Below, in pieces: positions 11,972-23,225 of a stretch of DNA of 64,000 nt. Made by a program: the position numbers and the translations under genes. The stretch lies in NCBI RefSeq assembly GCF_014905175.1, contig NC_057791.1, positions 10,488,492-10,552,491 of the forward strand, read 5' to 3'. Under the pieces are notes generated by a model. The model was given only the letters and a program-made list of their open reading frames with translations, was not told the DNA's origin and ran no database searches. Origin of the DNA: Aphidius gifuensis (lineage: Eukaryota; Arthropoda; Insecta; Hymenoptera; Braconidae). How positions within the stretch are numbered: the first letter of the stretch is position 1; every line of letters begins with the position of its first letter.

Positions 11972-12650
11972 TAATATGGTTCTTCGATTCTTAGAAAAGG
12001 AATCGATCTTCAAGAATCGAATTTGTAAGAATCGGGTAGCCGATATATCGCCACAAAAAGTACTCGATTCATAAAGAATCGATTAAGAAATCGTGTTTTT
12101 ATAATTATTTTTTTATTAATTTTCTTAATCATACATTATTTTTTATGTATACACAATATTAATATAAAAAAAAACGAATGAAATTGAATGAAAAATATGA
12201 TGTTAAAAAAGAGAATATTATAAATATTAATAATAAATGATTAAATATTATTATTATTCATTAAATATTAAATAATAAATAATATTCATATTTATATTAA
12301 TATTTATTATTTAATATTAATATTTATTATTTATATGAGAACTGTCAGAAGCCAATCCCCAATCATCAAGTGTCAACGAACTTTGTTGTTTCTTTCTAAT
12401 TTTTTTTCTTTTTTTATTTTATATTAAAAAATAGTTTAAAATAAATACAAATGATGGCCTAGGTATAAAACCTAAAACAATGCGCTTTGTAAGGGAGAAA
12501 AACAAGACCGATTCTTTTGGCGATATTCGGTGAAAAAAAATCGTGAATCGATTAATCGGCTCTGAAAAGAATCGGATACTTGTACTCGATATGATTCGAT
12601 CCAGTACTCGAGAACTTAAAAAATCGCCGAGAATCAAAGACCCTTACACT
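11972..12650. mobile_element. Degenerate palindromic element with AGAATCG words
   Basis: The left part GGTTCTTCGATTCTTAG matches the reverse complement of the right end (GGGTCTTTGATTCTCGG). GAATCGATT-type words occur throughout both arms. ACTATAA lies outside both ends (near 11968 and 12648), a possible 7-8 bp target duplication that would suit a hAT-like origin. The interior 12190-12345 is AT microsatellite. Confidence 0.5.
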
Positions 12651-12750
12651 ATAAACATTATCAATATTATTAATATCATCAATAATATCATCATTTATTA
12701 ATTGATTGTCAATATTATTAAAGTCGTTACGAATATCTTGACGAACTGCG

Positions 12751-12780
12751 AAAGAAGTTTCACTTCCCTCGCGCGTACTG
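12751..12780. repeat. AAAGAAGTTTCACTTC word
   Basis: A 16-bp word followed by CCTCGCGCGTAC. The same word lies at 53361-53376 (inverted, with matching CCCTTTGCGTAC flank) and at 57156-57171. See the insertion at 53361-57171. Confidence 0.6.
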
Positions 12781-13104
12781 CTAACACACACAAATTTTTT
12801 TGTTTATAATTTTTAAATTAATTGTTAATAACAATTGCATGTGAAAAACAAAATAAAACAGTATAATTAAGCATTTAAAGATTAAACAATCGAAAAAATA
12901 ACTTTTTTTAAATTTTATAGCGCTATATACCCATTGACTTTGTCTCGACACCGTTTTGATCGCGTTTCGACAGCATTTCGACCGCCTTTCGACACCGAAT
13001 TGAGAGGTGTCTAATTGATTCATTTTTCATTGTTTTAAATTGTTTAAACATCATGAAGGGCTTTAGTAATGATAAATTTGCATTGTTTTTATGAAAAAAT
13101 AAAT
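12781..13104. other. Spacer with TTTCGACNNC short repeats
   Basis: No gene. Around 12945-13000 TTTCGAC/TTTTGATCGC words repeat about five times at 12-15 bp spacing. Confidence 0.4.
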
Positions 13105-13255
13105 TAGATCTTGCTGCATTTTCAATACGATTAGATCTGATTATATCTACTTAGATCTGATGAGATCTAGTCAGATCTAATTAGATCGAATTATATACAA
13201 GCATATATAATTCGATCTCGACGCATTTTCGATAAGATTAGATCTGATTATCAAG
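13105..13255. repeat. AGATCT-rich minisatellite, left block
   Basis: AGATCTGATTA/AGATCTAATTA words recur at about 10-12 bp spacing. Similar blocks occur at 15312-15408, 40864-40998 and 61450-61980. Confidence 0.75.
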
Positions 13256-13658
13256 AGACTCGGTAGAGTCTCGCCTCAATTTTTAAAAAAGCGAGACTCT
13301 TTACCAGGCACAAGTATTTTAAGTCAGTGGTCCGTGACGTCGTCGTTTTTAATTTATCAAATGTCGTTCTAATTATTTGTTAAAAAAAATAAATAAAAAT
13401 AGTTTCATTATGTATATCGATGCCTCTCTTTCCAATGAGCCTACTCTTGATTTTTTCCAACAAATTATAAAAAAGATATAAGAGTCAGTAAAAGCCAGGT
13501 ATTAAATCTTACTAAAAAATAAATTTTCAAGCTGAAATGTCTAATTTCTTCGGATACGTTGCGCATACCCCGCGCCTATCCCTACTCCTGAATTTTTTTT
13601 TCATGCATATATGCGTGTGTATGCAGCCGCATGTGTTAGTTATTTATCATTGATGGTA

Positions 13659-13907
13659 CAGTATAATCTCTCTATAGTGACATTCTCTATAGTGACATCG
13701 AGCGTCAGCGTAGAATTTTTTCCCTCACTCCAGAATGTCCCTACTTGTGTTAGTGTTTCGGTGTGTGACGTAGTATATTCTTTCTCATTTTATTATTCTA
13801 TCCGTCGCGCTCACTCAATTCCCCTCGACGCTAGAGTGGGAGACGCTCTCTATAATAAATTCCGAGAATTTGAGCCCCGACGATGTCACTATAGAGAGAT
13901 TATACTG
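13659..13907. mobile_element. pogo/Tigger-like MITE
   Basis: A 249-bp element with termini CAGTATAATCTCTCTATAGT and its complement, flanked by TA (13657-13658, 13908-13909). A CAGTATAAT start plus TA target fits the pogo branch of Tc1/mariner. The left end carries a direct repeat of CTCTATAGTGACAT. No transposase is present. Confidence 0.8.
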
Positions 13908-13973
13908 TATAGCAGAATTTGTTTTCTTTTTCCTTTTATTCAAAGCGTACATATAAATAATATATATACACTA

Positions 13974-14775
13974 GATCTGTCCAAAAAAAAAGAATTTTTT
14001 TTTTTGTACCTTCCTAAGGTCTAAATTTGTTCTTTATGATGACACAAAAAAAAAATAAAAAAATTTTTTTTTTAGGATTTTTTTTGAGCCTGCTCATCGA
14101 GTTTTTGTATTTCCCATTTGATTAACACGCGCGCGTATGGCTGTATATCTTTGACTTTGCATAACTCAGTCAGTTTTAATCCTAGAAAGTTGATATTAGT
14201 CTCATTTTGTAGCTTATGAAAATACCCTCAAATTGTCACTGTACATTTTTTTTGTACTGTTTTTTTTTTTCGTCTCAAAAAAAGCTTGAAAATCATGATT
14301 TGCAATTTAACTGCTAAACATATTTTATTTAACATAAAAATTTTTTTTTTTATCAAGCTCAACAATTTTATACTTTCGAATAATAATACTTATCCTACTA
14401 ATAATAATAATAAAATTCGTTTACAAGTTAAATTGCATATACCTATAAAGTCATGGTTTTTGAGGTTTTCTTGAAACAAAACTATTAACAGTACAAAAAA
14501 AATGTACAGTGACAATTTAAAGGTATTTTCATGAGCTAAAAAATGAGACTAATATCAACTCTCTAGGATCAAAACTGACTGAGTTATGTTAAGTCAAAGA
14601 TATACAGCCATACGCGCGCGTGTTAATCAAATGGGAAATACAAAAACCAGATGAGCAGGCTCAAAAAAAATCCTAAAAAAAAAATTTTTTTATTTTTTTT
14701 TTTGTGTCATCATAAAATACAAATTTAGACCTCAGGAGGGTACAAAAAAAAAAATTCTTTTTTTTTGGACAGGTC
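13974..14775. mobile_element. 802-bp foldback element, TA target
   Basis: Arms of about 350 bp start GATCTGTCCAAAAA and end with the complement (GGACAGGTC). Strongly paired words include TGGCTGTATATCTTTGACTT and CATTTGATTAACACGCGCGC. TA flanks both ends (13972-13973, 14776-14777). Non-coding. Confidence 0.82.
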
Positions 14776-14916
14776 TAATATACACGTTTTAATTTTTTTA
14801 TTCTAGAAAATTAGTATTCGATTATTATTTATTATTTATTATGGTATTCACGGTCAATTTAATGTAAACGAATTACAAATATAATTTATTATTAATTTAA
14901 ACAAAATAAGTGAAAT

Positions 14917-15312
14917 AAAAACAAAACATAAATTTACAATTAATGTCGCCAAAAAGCCTCAATTTTTAAACACCTGTCTATTTATCGTACCTTTAATAAT
15001 CAAAAGACGTAAAATATCCAAAAGAATGTCAAAATTTTGAAGTATAAAGTTGAATAATTTGCTGGATAAAAAAAAAATTAGGCGCTATTTCGATACATGG
15101 TATAATAATAATATAATAATAAAAACTGCAGTGCCTAATTTTTTTTTTAATTTTTTTTTATCCAGCAAACTATTCAACTTTAGACGTCAAAATTTTGACA
15201 TTCTTTTGGATATTTTACGTCTTTTGATTATTAAAGGTATGATAAATAGACAGGGGTTAAAAAATTGAGGCTTTTTGGCGACATTAATTGTAAATTTATG
15301 TTTTATTTTTAT
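14917..15312. repeat. Palindrome at the right end of repeat R2
   Basis: Arms of about 150 bp pair around a loop of about 90 bp (TTGCTGGATAAAAAAAAA in both arms). In the copy at 52.6-52.8 kb only the left arm is clear. Confidence 0.75.
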
Positions 15313-15408
15313 ATCTAATTAGATCTTATTAGATCTAATTAGATCTTATTAGATCTAATTAGATCTTATTAGATCTAGTTAGATCTAATTTGATCGAAGT
15401 AGATCTAT
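15312..15408. repeat. AGATCTAATT minisatellite, right block
   Basis: About nine near-perfect copies of a 10-11 bp unit, AGATCTAATT/AGATCTTATT. Confidence 0.85.
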
Positions 15409-15944
15409 GCGATTTTTTTGTGGGAATTAATTATTAATAATAAAAACAATAAACCAATATAAATAAATAAATTGTTATAGAAAAACTAATATTCGATTCA
15501 CACATATAAAACTTGATTCGAAAAAAAGATTTTAATAATAAATTAATATTGAAAATGAAAACTAATATCGATTTTTAGGGCTGATTCTGGATCATTCAAT
15601 TTGTACGCGGGTTTTCTTTTTCGACTCATTTTTTGAATGGAATAGTTATCTACACTATGAATTTTTTTTAATTTTTTGTCCTCTAGACTTTTTTAGATAA
15701 TAAGTGTCAAAATTGACATTTTTTATACACAGGGATAAGTGACACTTCAAACTTTTATTATTATTCTTTTTCTACGAAATTTTTTTACAGATACTATAAA
15801 AATGTAGTACTCAAAAAGACGAATACGCTATAAAAATTTGATTTTTCTTTCTTCGGATTTTAAAAGATAGTTAACTTTCAAGCAGAAAAATTTTTTTGCT
15901 TTTCTCGTGCAAAATTTGTTTTTTTTTTTTTTTCTTTTTTTTCA
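15409..15944. other. AT-rich spacer, nothing recognised
   Basis: No ORF, repeat or RNA gene that I can support. Confidence 0.4.
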
Positions 15945-16115
15945 AAAGTGAATTGACGAATAGAAGGACGTCGCAGTTACCTTGATGAAACTTAGAAAAA
16001 ATAAGAAGCCCTGTGGTCTAGTGGTCAAGGCATTTGCCCAGTAAGCAAAAGACCCGGGTTCGATTCCCGGCGGGGAACTTCTTTATTTTTTCTAAGTTTC
16101 TGGTTTTTTTCAAGT
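15945..16115 (+). mobile_element. tRNA-cored inverted-repeat element, copy 1
   Basis: A tRNA-like core (16007-16077) has GTGGTCTAGTGGTCAAGGC as A-box region, an anticodon-like stem TTTGC/GCAAA with a 7-nt loop, and T-arm CCGGGTTCGATTCCCGG. Five of seven acceptor positions pair. The core is framed by a long stem, GAAACTTAGAAAAAATAAG against TTATTTTTTCTAAGTTTC. The 5' flank GACGAATAGAAGGACGTCG is shared with copies 2 and 3. It resembles a tRNA-Glu backbone, but the anticodon position differs between copies, so it is not a normal tRNA gene. Confidence 0.75.
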
Positions 16116-16869
16116 TTAAAAATTTTGCTTGTTAGTGTGTATACTTGACATGCATAATACTAAAGAACGTGTTTTTTTAACTACTAGCACCACTAAATTT
16201 TCAGGGTCTGGGGCTAAATTCTTGACGTGATCGGACAGAAAAATCCTCTTACGACTGTTGGTCCTAAAACGATCGATTACGCAGATTGATTAACATAACT
16301 TTACATAACTCGACATTGCTTTACAATCCAGTTGCTCTTTATTAGGGTTACACATCATTTAATTAGCCGAGTCGTTTTGCTCATAAATTTTAGTACTGTT
16401 TCCGTAATAACCACGTGATGAGAATTCTCTCTCTTTTGTACCGACGAATCGGCCTTTCTTATCAAATCAAATATCGATAGATTGATAGTGTTTAATCGAA
16501 CGATAATATTTGTAACTTTGTTAATAATAATTTGAACGAAAAATCAGCGAATGCTTATTAATAAATTACCTACGACGGTAAATAATTAAAATTTTGTGTT
16601 TGTTTCAAGTTTTTTTCTGAATCATTTTTATAATTAAATTGTGTATTAATTGCACGTCCATTTTCAGCTGCCGATTACCTTCTTAAATCACGTTCTTAAC
16701 TGTCCTACCTTCCTATTGTTTTTCTTAAGTGAGCAGGGTAAACAGGGCTAATTAAAATTATATCTAATAGTCAGAGCCGGGAAGTTCGTCTGTTATTTCA
16801 GCTTGCCGTAAATACCATGGCAACATGGTGAAATATAGTTTAAAAAAAAGACGATCTGAACCTCGTACA
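16116..16869. other. Spacer without a supported gene
   Basis: Moderately complex sequence. I see no ORF above background, no repeat partner in the window and no RNA gene. Confidence 0.4.
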
Positions 16870-17206
16870 TGGAAAAAATGGCCTCAAAAAATGGCCTTTT
16901 TTTTTTTGGCCTCTTAAAAATGGCCCTTTAAAATGGCCTTATATTTTTGGCCTCTTAAAAATGGCCTTAAAAAATGGCCTTATTTTCTTTGGCCTCTTAA
17001 AAATGGCCTCAAAAATGGCATTATTTTTTTTTTTGGCTTCTTAAAAATGGCTTTAAAAAATGGCCTTATGTTTTTGGCCTCTTTTGGCCATTTTTTGAGG
17101 CCATTTTTAAGAGGCCAAAAAAAATAAGGCCATTTTTTAAGGCCATTTTTAAGAGGCCAAAAATATAAGGCCATTTTAAAGGGCCATTTTTAAGAGGCCA
17201 AAAAAT
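16870..17206. repeat. GGCC-motif palindrome
   Basis: Two arms of about 150 bp made from AAAATGGCCT / TTTTGGCCTC words at 15-30 bp spacing, with the centre near 17075-17095. Both strands translate into WPLKNGLKK-type frames, which are artefacts of the repeat. Confidence 0.85.
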
Positions 17207-17405
17207 AAGTTGTCATGATGCTTATCTATTACACGATCTCTTTTTATTTATAGATTTTTTTTAATAGATTGTCCAATTTACTCAAATATATTTTAATTGA
17301 TATTAACTAAATGATTGTCATAATTTCGTTCTGCCAGTATCACCATATGTACTTGTTGTTCTAAAATATGTTTTTTTTTTTCAATTAATTAAATTTCATA
17401 TTCCA

Positions 17406-17545
17406 GAGTCGTAAATATATATGCTCGGATGGTAATATTACATGGCGTTCTTCCACTACAACCTTTTTCTATCAAGATGTATTCGAACGATGCTCTATCA
17501 ATGTTGAAACCATTGAAAAAAATTTCGATTTATCGTATATTACAG
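17406..17545 (+). CDS. Exon-like segment, unknown protein (part 1)
   Basis: Preceded by a pyrimidine-rich tract ending TTCCAG and followed by GTGTGG. The frame between is open for 46 codons with balanced composition, including YICSDGNITWRSSTTTFFYQ, one later Cys and a short acidic region. It resembles a real exon of a secreted or extracellular protein, but I recognise no family. A stronger donor, GTAAGG, lies at about 17573. Confidence 0.35.
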
Positions 17546-17629
17546 GTGTGGAATCGTGAGGCAAACTTTATGTAAGGTTTAGAAAGTTATAATAACAAAG
17601 TTGTTAATTAATTTTTTTTGGTTTTCAGA

Positions 17630-17785
17630 TAATAGCTAAAGATGAAGTCGAAAAAAATTGTCATGAATTTATCAATTGTTTTCTCAAAAACTATCAACTA
17701 ACTGAAGACAATCAACTTAAATCACCGAAATCTTGGAACATCGAAATATCAGAAAATTCAAGTATAGAAATTTATCGGTTGGTGT
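17630..17785 (+). CDS. Exon-like segment, unknown protein (part 2)
   Basis: Starts after TTTTGGTTTTCAG and stays open for about 50 codons, with IIAKDEVEKNCHEFINCFLK near its start. It is polar and has two Cys. The phase does not join cleanly to the segment at 17406-17545 through its first donor, so either another splice site is used or this is a decayed gene. An inverted-repeat element begins at 17799, just after it. Confidence 0.33.
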
Positions 17786-17798
17786 TTCATTTATATAC

Positions 17799-18116
17799 CT
17801 TGGACCCAATTTTTTTTTTTTTTTTTCATCAATAAATAATCCTTAAAATATAAGAAATTTTTGAGCAAATTATAGATTTAGCGTTTTCATAACTTTTTGA
17901 GATACAAAGAGTGAAAAACACGGTCCGCGTGCTATCTCTCATGAGAGTGTATATCTATATATAGTCGAGCGGCACAGGAGACCGCATTCTTCACTCTTTA
18001 TTTATTTGTATCTCAAGAAGTTATGAAAATGGTAAACCTATAAGTTGCTCAAAAACTTCTTGAATTTTAAAGATTATTTATTGATGAAATAAAAAAAAAA
18101 GAAGTGGGTCCAAGTT
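17799..18116. mobile_element. Short foldback element (CTTGGACCCA termini)
   Basis: CTTGGACCCA at the left pairs with TGGGTCCAAG at the right. The arms also pair over CATCAATAAATAAT and TTTTCATAACTT words. About 318 bp, non-coding. No clear target duplication. Confidence 0.7.
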
Positions 18117-18203
18117 TGAGAAAAATCGATTTCAATTGTTTATTTAACAAATAATGGTGGGAAATTGTTTAAACAATTTTTCAAAGTTTTTTTTTGTAAA
18201 CTA

Positions 18204-20363
18204 CACTGAGAAAAAAAATTGCTACAGTTTAGCAAATTTTTTCTTGGAACTTTTTTGTCTTAAGTTGAAAAAAAAAATAATTAATTCGAGAAAAAATGTC
18301 TTGTTTTGAGAAAATATTTTTTTTCAATTTGAGACAAATTATTTTTTTTTTTTTAAAATATCGAATTAATTTAAGAAAACTTGTGATAAACTTAAGGATA
18401 TTTTGTCTTTTGATTTGAGGAAAAATTTGCAAAAAAAAAATGACATATACCTAAATTTGAAAGACAAGTCATTCTATTTAAGGCAACAAGCGTTCAAGTT
18501 GAGAGAAAATTTGCTAAAAAAAATCATATATGGCTCAATTCAAAACAGTATTGATTTTTTTTATGTAAAATATTTGTTAATTAAAATCACTTGAGAATTA
18601 AATCAAAGCAACAAACAATCAATTTGAGAAAAAATTTGCTAAAATAAAATGACATATACCTTAATTTGAAAGACGAGTCATTCAATTTGAAGCAGCGAGT
18701 GATCAAGTTGAGAGAAAATTTGCTAAAATAAAATCAAAATTTGCTCTATTTATATCATTATTCACTCAACTTAAATATGTTCTTTTCTCAACTTAAATGA
18801 TTTTTGTCTCAACTTCAATTAATCAATAATCAAAAGTTGAAAAAATACATTTTTTAATTAAAAAAAAAAAAAAATTATTATTTTTCGCTCACTGAGAACT
18901 TCATTTCGTTTTTTATTTGTATCATAGTTTTTTTTTTTTGTAAATTAATTTTTTGTCCCGAGCGCGATTCGAACCTATCTCCCTAAAAACCCCAAAAAAC
19001 CTAATAAATTAGTTGAATCTATATATTTATGTAGTAAAAAAAGGAATATATGATTGACTTTGTTAACTTATTCAAATTAGAGTATGTATTTTATAATAAA
19101 TTAAATTACATCACCACTTAACTTTTTTTTGTTATTTGTCTAAAAAAAAAAAAATAAAATAAACTTTATTCAAATAAATGTATTATAAGACGTCAAGTTT
19201 ATTATATATTTAATAAATAATATATGTGAAAGAAAGTCATTCTTAATGAGGATGAAAATTTTCGGTCTTTCAAGTTAACGTGCGATGGCTTCGTGGATAA
19301 CACACTGGCGTTTGGAATAAAGGTTTAGATAGATTTTTAGGGAGATAGGTTCGAATCGCGCTCGGGACAAAAAATTAATTTACAAAAAAAAAAAACTATG
19401 ATACAAATAAAAAACGAAATGAAGTTCTCAGTGAGCGAAAAATAATAATTTTTTTTTTTTTTTTAACTAAAAAATGTATTTTTTCAACTTTTGATTATTG
19501 ATTAATTTAAGTTGAGACAAAAATCATTTAAGTTGAGGAAAAAACATATTTAAGTTGAGTGAATTATGATATAAATAGAGCAAATTTTGATTTTATTTTA
19601 GCAAATTTTCTCTCAACTTGATCACTTGCTGTTTCAAATTGAATGACTCGTCTTTCAAATTAAGGTATATGTCATTTTATTTTAGCAAATTTTTTCTCAA
19701 ATTGATTGTTTGTTGCTTTTATTCAATTCTCAAGTGATTTTAATTAACAAATATTTTACATAAAAAAAATCAATACTGTTTTGAATTGAGGCATATATTA
19801 TTTATTTTAGCAAATTTTCTCTCAACTTGATCGCTCGTTGCTTTAAATTGAATGACTCTTCTTTCAAATTGAGGGTTATGTCATTTCATTTCAGCAAATT
19901 TTTTCTCAAATTGATCGCTTGTTGCTTTAATTTAATTCTCAAGTTATTTTAATTAATAAATATTTTACATAAAAAAAAATCAATATTGTTTTGATTTATA
20001 TATTATTGAGGTATATATTATTTTATTTCAGCAAATTTTCTCTCAACTTGATCGCTTGTTGCCTTAAATCGAATGACTTGTCTTCCAAATTGAGGTATAT
20101 GTCATTTTTTTTTTCCAATTTTTTCCTCAAATCAAAAGACAAAATATCCTTAAGTTCATCACAAGTTTTCTTAAATTAATTCTATAATTAAAAAAAAAAA
20201 AAAATAATTTGTCTCAAATTGAAAAAAAATATTTTCTCAAAACAAGACATTTTTTCTTGAATTAATTATTTTTTTTTTCAACTTAAGACAAAAAAGTTCC
20301 AAGAAAAAATTTGCTAATATGAAGAAAATTTTTTTTCAATAACAGCAATTTTTTTTCTCAGTG
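18204..20363. mobile_element. 2.2 kb CACTGAG foldback element
   Basis: Begins CACTGAGAAAAAAAATTGCT and ends with the complement, flanked by TA (18202-18203, 20364-20365). The arms contain units of about 100 bp (GCTAAAATAAAATGACATAT, GAGTCATTCAATTTGAA, GATCAAGTTGAGAGAAA) laid out like those of 8606-10882. The left end has TTGCTA-N5-TAGCAA. A tRNA-like module is complete in the right arm (19274-19369) and half present in the left (18956-18994). Reading frames here are shadows of the repeat. Confidence 0.87.
19274..19369 (+). other. tRNA-like module in the second foldback
   Basis: GCGATGGCTTCGTGGATAAC with CACTGGCG, then GATAGGTTCGAATCGCGCTC as B-box arm. It is collinear with 10038-10129, including the GGTTTAGATAG spacer word. 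The mirror piece at 18956-18994 contains only the B-box half. Confidence 0.5.
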
Positions 20364-20559
20364 TATAAATAGAATTCAAACTTTTTTGTCTCTATAAATT
20401 TTTCAATGATGTCAATAGTTTTTGAGTTAAAAGGATGCAAAAGCTGGTACATTTCTTAAAAAATCCTTAAAAATTAAAACTAAAAAAAATCACAAGTCAA
20501 AATTTTTTGCTCTAGAACAATAAAGAAAATATTTCAAGTGAATTCAATTTTAGGACTTA

Positions 20560-20830
20560 AAATTCACGTGGATCTAGCCATATATTTTATGGATTCGAGA
20601 TGTGGCAAAGCCACGTCATGAATATTTGTTGAGCAGTGTATTTTTCGCTCGCACATATTCGCTTGGTGGCTGGACTCGAAGTGAATTTTATATTCTACAT
20701 ATTAAGTCATAAAACAGCACCACATTGACTACGTCATACGATAGATAAATGTGGTGGGAGCATCGAAATATGCGCCGGTGCATTCCATCTCGTTACAAGC
20801 TCATTTTTTCGATGTTACGTTGGATTTCAC
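20560..20830. repeat. Dispersed repeat R3 fragments
   Basis: The block at 20605-20675 (GTGGCAAAGCCACGTCATGA, TTGGTGGCTGGACTC) recurs inverted at 45860-45945. The block at 20715-20805 (ACTACGTCATACGA, ATATGCGCCGGTGCATT) recurs directly at 44320-44410. The two blocks are adjacent here but 1.4 kb apart there. Confidence 0.6.
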
Positions 20831-20955
20831 CTTGATCATATACATACACCATACATGACCATTTATGAACAACATAGGTGTGCTTAATATGTCATTTTAC
20901 TTATCTCATTCAAATTTACTATGAATGCTGTTGGAGCTCACTTTCCTGGTGAAAA

Positions 20956-21420
20956 TAATTTTGACAAAATTCGTCTCATTTTGGCAAATTTTGTCAAATT
21001 TTTTTTGTCAATTTTAATAAATTTTTTCTTTTGATAAATTTTGGAAACATTTGACAATATTTGTCAAATTTTGTCTAATGTTGACAAATTTTGGCAATAT
21101 TTGTTAAATTTTGTCGATTTAATAATTTTTTTTTTGATAAATTTTGAAAACATTGAACAATATTAGTCAAATTTTGTCTAATTTTGACAAATGTTGTCAA
21201 TTGTAATAATTTTTTTTTGACAAATTTTGGCAATATGTGTCAAATTTTGTCAATTATTATAATTTTTTTTTTTTGATAAATTTTGGCAATATTTGTCAAA
21301 TTTTTTCAATTATAATAATTTATTTTTTTTTGATGAATTTTGAATACATTCGACAAAATTTGGCAGAATTAGACAAATTTTCACAAACTTTGCCAAATTT
21401 TTTTTAAACTGTTAATTTAG
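20956..21420. repeat. Degenerate TTTGACAA/TTTGTCAAA tandem repeat
   Basis: About 460 bp of imperfect units (GACAATATTTGTCAAATTTT) with period drifting between 30 and 60 bp. Each unit is itself a small palindrome. Confidence 0.75.
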
Positions 21421-22790
21421 AAGAAGCTATATGAATTTGATAATTCTTTAAAATTTATCTATAAACTGAAAGATATCGTCGAATTGTTACCATCTTTGCT
21501 AGTGATGATATCAATCAATCCTTTATAAAAAAGGACAAGACACTTTCAGTTAACTTCACGTAGCAACGTTTATTCGTCATTCTATTGGCTGACGCTATCG
21601 ACACATCTATTTTCATTAGTTCTCACACACACATACACGTTATACGTTCGATACATTCAATAAATCGATATATTTAAAATAGTGGCTAAGTTAATTTAAT
21701 ATGCAATTTAATAGTTATAAACACTATTAAGTACACTGTAAACAGAATAATAGAAAAATACTTTGCCTCATAGACACAGATGCAATAATGTCAAGTATAT
21801 TTTATTTATTTATAAAATATTTTCAATAAAAGTGCCACTGGAGTATGTTATTAAAACATTAACCAGATGCAACAATTAAATCAATGTCAAGTGTCATTGT
21901 ATTCGGTGTTAACATGTTGTTCCAACTATTAACACATCAACAACAGCATATACAACATTAAAATTGTCAAAACTTAATCGGAAATATTATTAAATCAAAT
22001 TCCTTTGATAAATAATTTAGTGAACTTAAAGCAACGTTTGGTATACCTATCAGTAATGCCATCAGTTAATAAAAAATTAAGATAAATTATAATTTGTCGA
22101 AAAAAATGAATGAGAAAGTAATAAATATTTACACACATACATTGAGTAAAATGGAGCCAAAATAATGGTCAAATTGTATTGATTGATTCGATAATCATTG
22201 AATAACACTATCAGCATCAATAATACAATTTGGAACAAAAAAAGCTGGGATCCACATAATAGTTTTTTAAAAAAAACGAATAATATAAAGTCGAAGTTGA
22301 GTGCCCGAAGAGCACGATCTACACGTCATTTTTTGATTTTCCTTTAACATCACATGTTGATCAACATTACAATTATTGAAATTATCTATTGAAATAAAAC
22401 TTTATAGATATTAATGGTTTAAGTGAAAGATAAAAAACTGTTAGTCATTTAGAATTTATATTAATGAATTTGATATAAAATATTCGCACTGAATATCGGA
22501 ATATTCATCATATTTGTTTTTGTTTATTTATTTTTATATTGTACAGTTTAATGAAAAAGGCTACTGATACAATAACAAACTTAAAATATGTAAATGCATA
22601 TCTAATTATTATATGCATATAAAAAAACATACGAAAAAACGTAACTATTCCCAAACATATGACATCGACATTCAAGTTAAATAAAAACGACCGCGCAAGC
22701 GGGCGCTCAGTCTCGTCAGAAGAAAATAAAGAATAATATATTGATCAATGTTTCTCGAATGCAGCAGTCCAATTCACAGGGCAAGAAAAA
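21421..22790. other. Region without recognised features
   Basis: AT-rich, mixed-complexity sequence. I see no coding exon, RNA gene or repeat partner inside the window. Confidence 0.4.
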
Positions 22791-22854
22791 TTTTACACTT
22801 TCCCAGGTAGGAATTCTCGGGCTTGACGACCATGTCAGGCTTGTGCAAGGGCTG

Positions 22855-23225
22855 TGTATCAAGCCTCAGTAGCACAGGCTTGATACAAGCTTGTCCCCGT
22901 TGATTTTACCCGATCTCACACGGGCCTTGGTAACTCAGTCTTGTGTAAGGCCTGTTTTTTTCGCTTTTGCCCGGCCTCACACGAGCCTTGGTAACTCAGT
23001 CTTGTGTCAAGCCTGTATTTTTTTATTTTACCCGGTCTCACACGGGCCTTAGTAACTCAGTCTTGTGTCAAGCCTGTGTTTTTTGCTTTTACCCGGCCTC
23101 ACACGGGCCTTGGTAACTCAGTCTTGTGTTTTTTGATTTTACCCGGTCTTACACGAGCCTTGAAACACAGCCTTGTGTCAAGCTGGTGCCCATCGTTTCA
23201 CCAAGCCTCACACGAGACTTGACTT
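22855..23225. repeat. 61-bp minisatellite
   Basis: GGGCCTTGGTAACTCAGTCT and close variants start near 22922, 22983, 23044 and 23105, a strict 61-bp period; the last, shorter unit begins near 23155. It is GC-richer than its surroundings. Each unit contains short inverted words (CACACGGGCC, TTGTGTCAAGCC). Confidence 0.9.

Larger units (their letters stand above)
13256..15312. repeat. Dispersed repeat R2, copy with two nested elements
   Basis: The left block (13258-13530: GGTAGAGTCTCGCCTCAATT, CAAGTATTTTAAGT, TATATCGATG) is shared with 51113-51415. The right block (14800-15080: ACATAAATTTACAATTAATG, AGTTGAATAATTTGCTGGAT) is shared with 52560-52810. The two copies differ by which elements sit inside. 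In this copy the right end is itself a palindrome (14917-15312). Confidence 0.75.

Noticed and set aside
13611..14024. 137-codon open frame
   Set aside because: It spans the pogo-like MITE and the border of the next foldback, so it is a chance frame across repeats.
16007..16077. Functional tRNA gene
   Set aside because: Only five of seven acceptor positions pair, the anticodon differs between copies, and all copies share non-tRNA flanks.
16933..17174. Overlapping frames rich in WPLKNGLKK on both strands
   Set aside because: Produced by the GGCC-word palindrome; identical frames on both strands show repeat structure, not coding.
18229..20179. Several frames of 60-67 codons with Lys/Phe-rich sequence
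   Set aside because: They follow the repeat units of the CACTGAG foldback and recur in mirror image.
22855..23225. CRISPR-like regular repeats
   Set aside because: Units are contiguous 61-bp tandem repeats without unique spacers, in eukaryotic DNA; this is a minisatellite.
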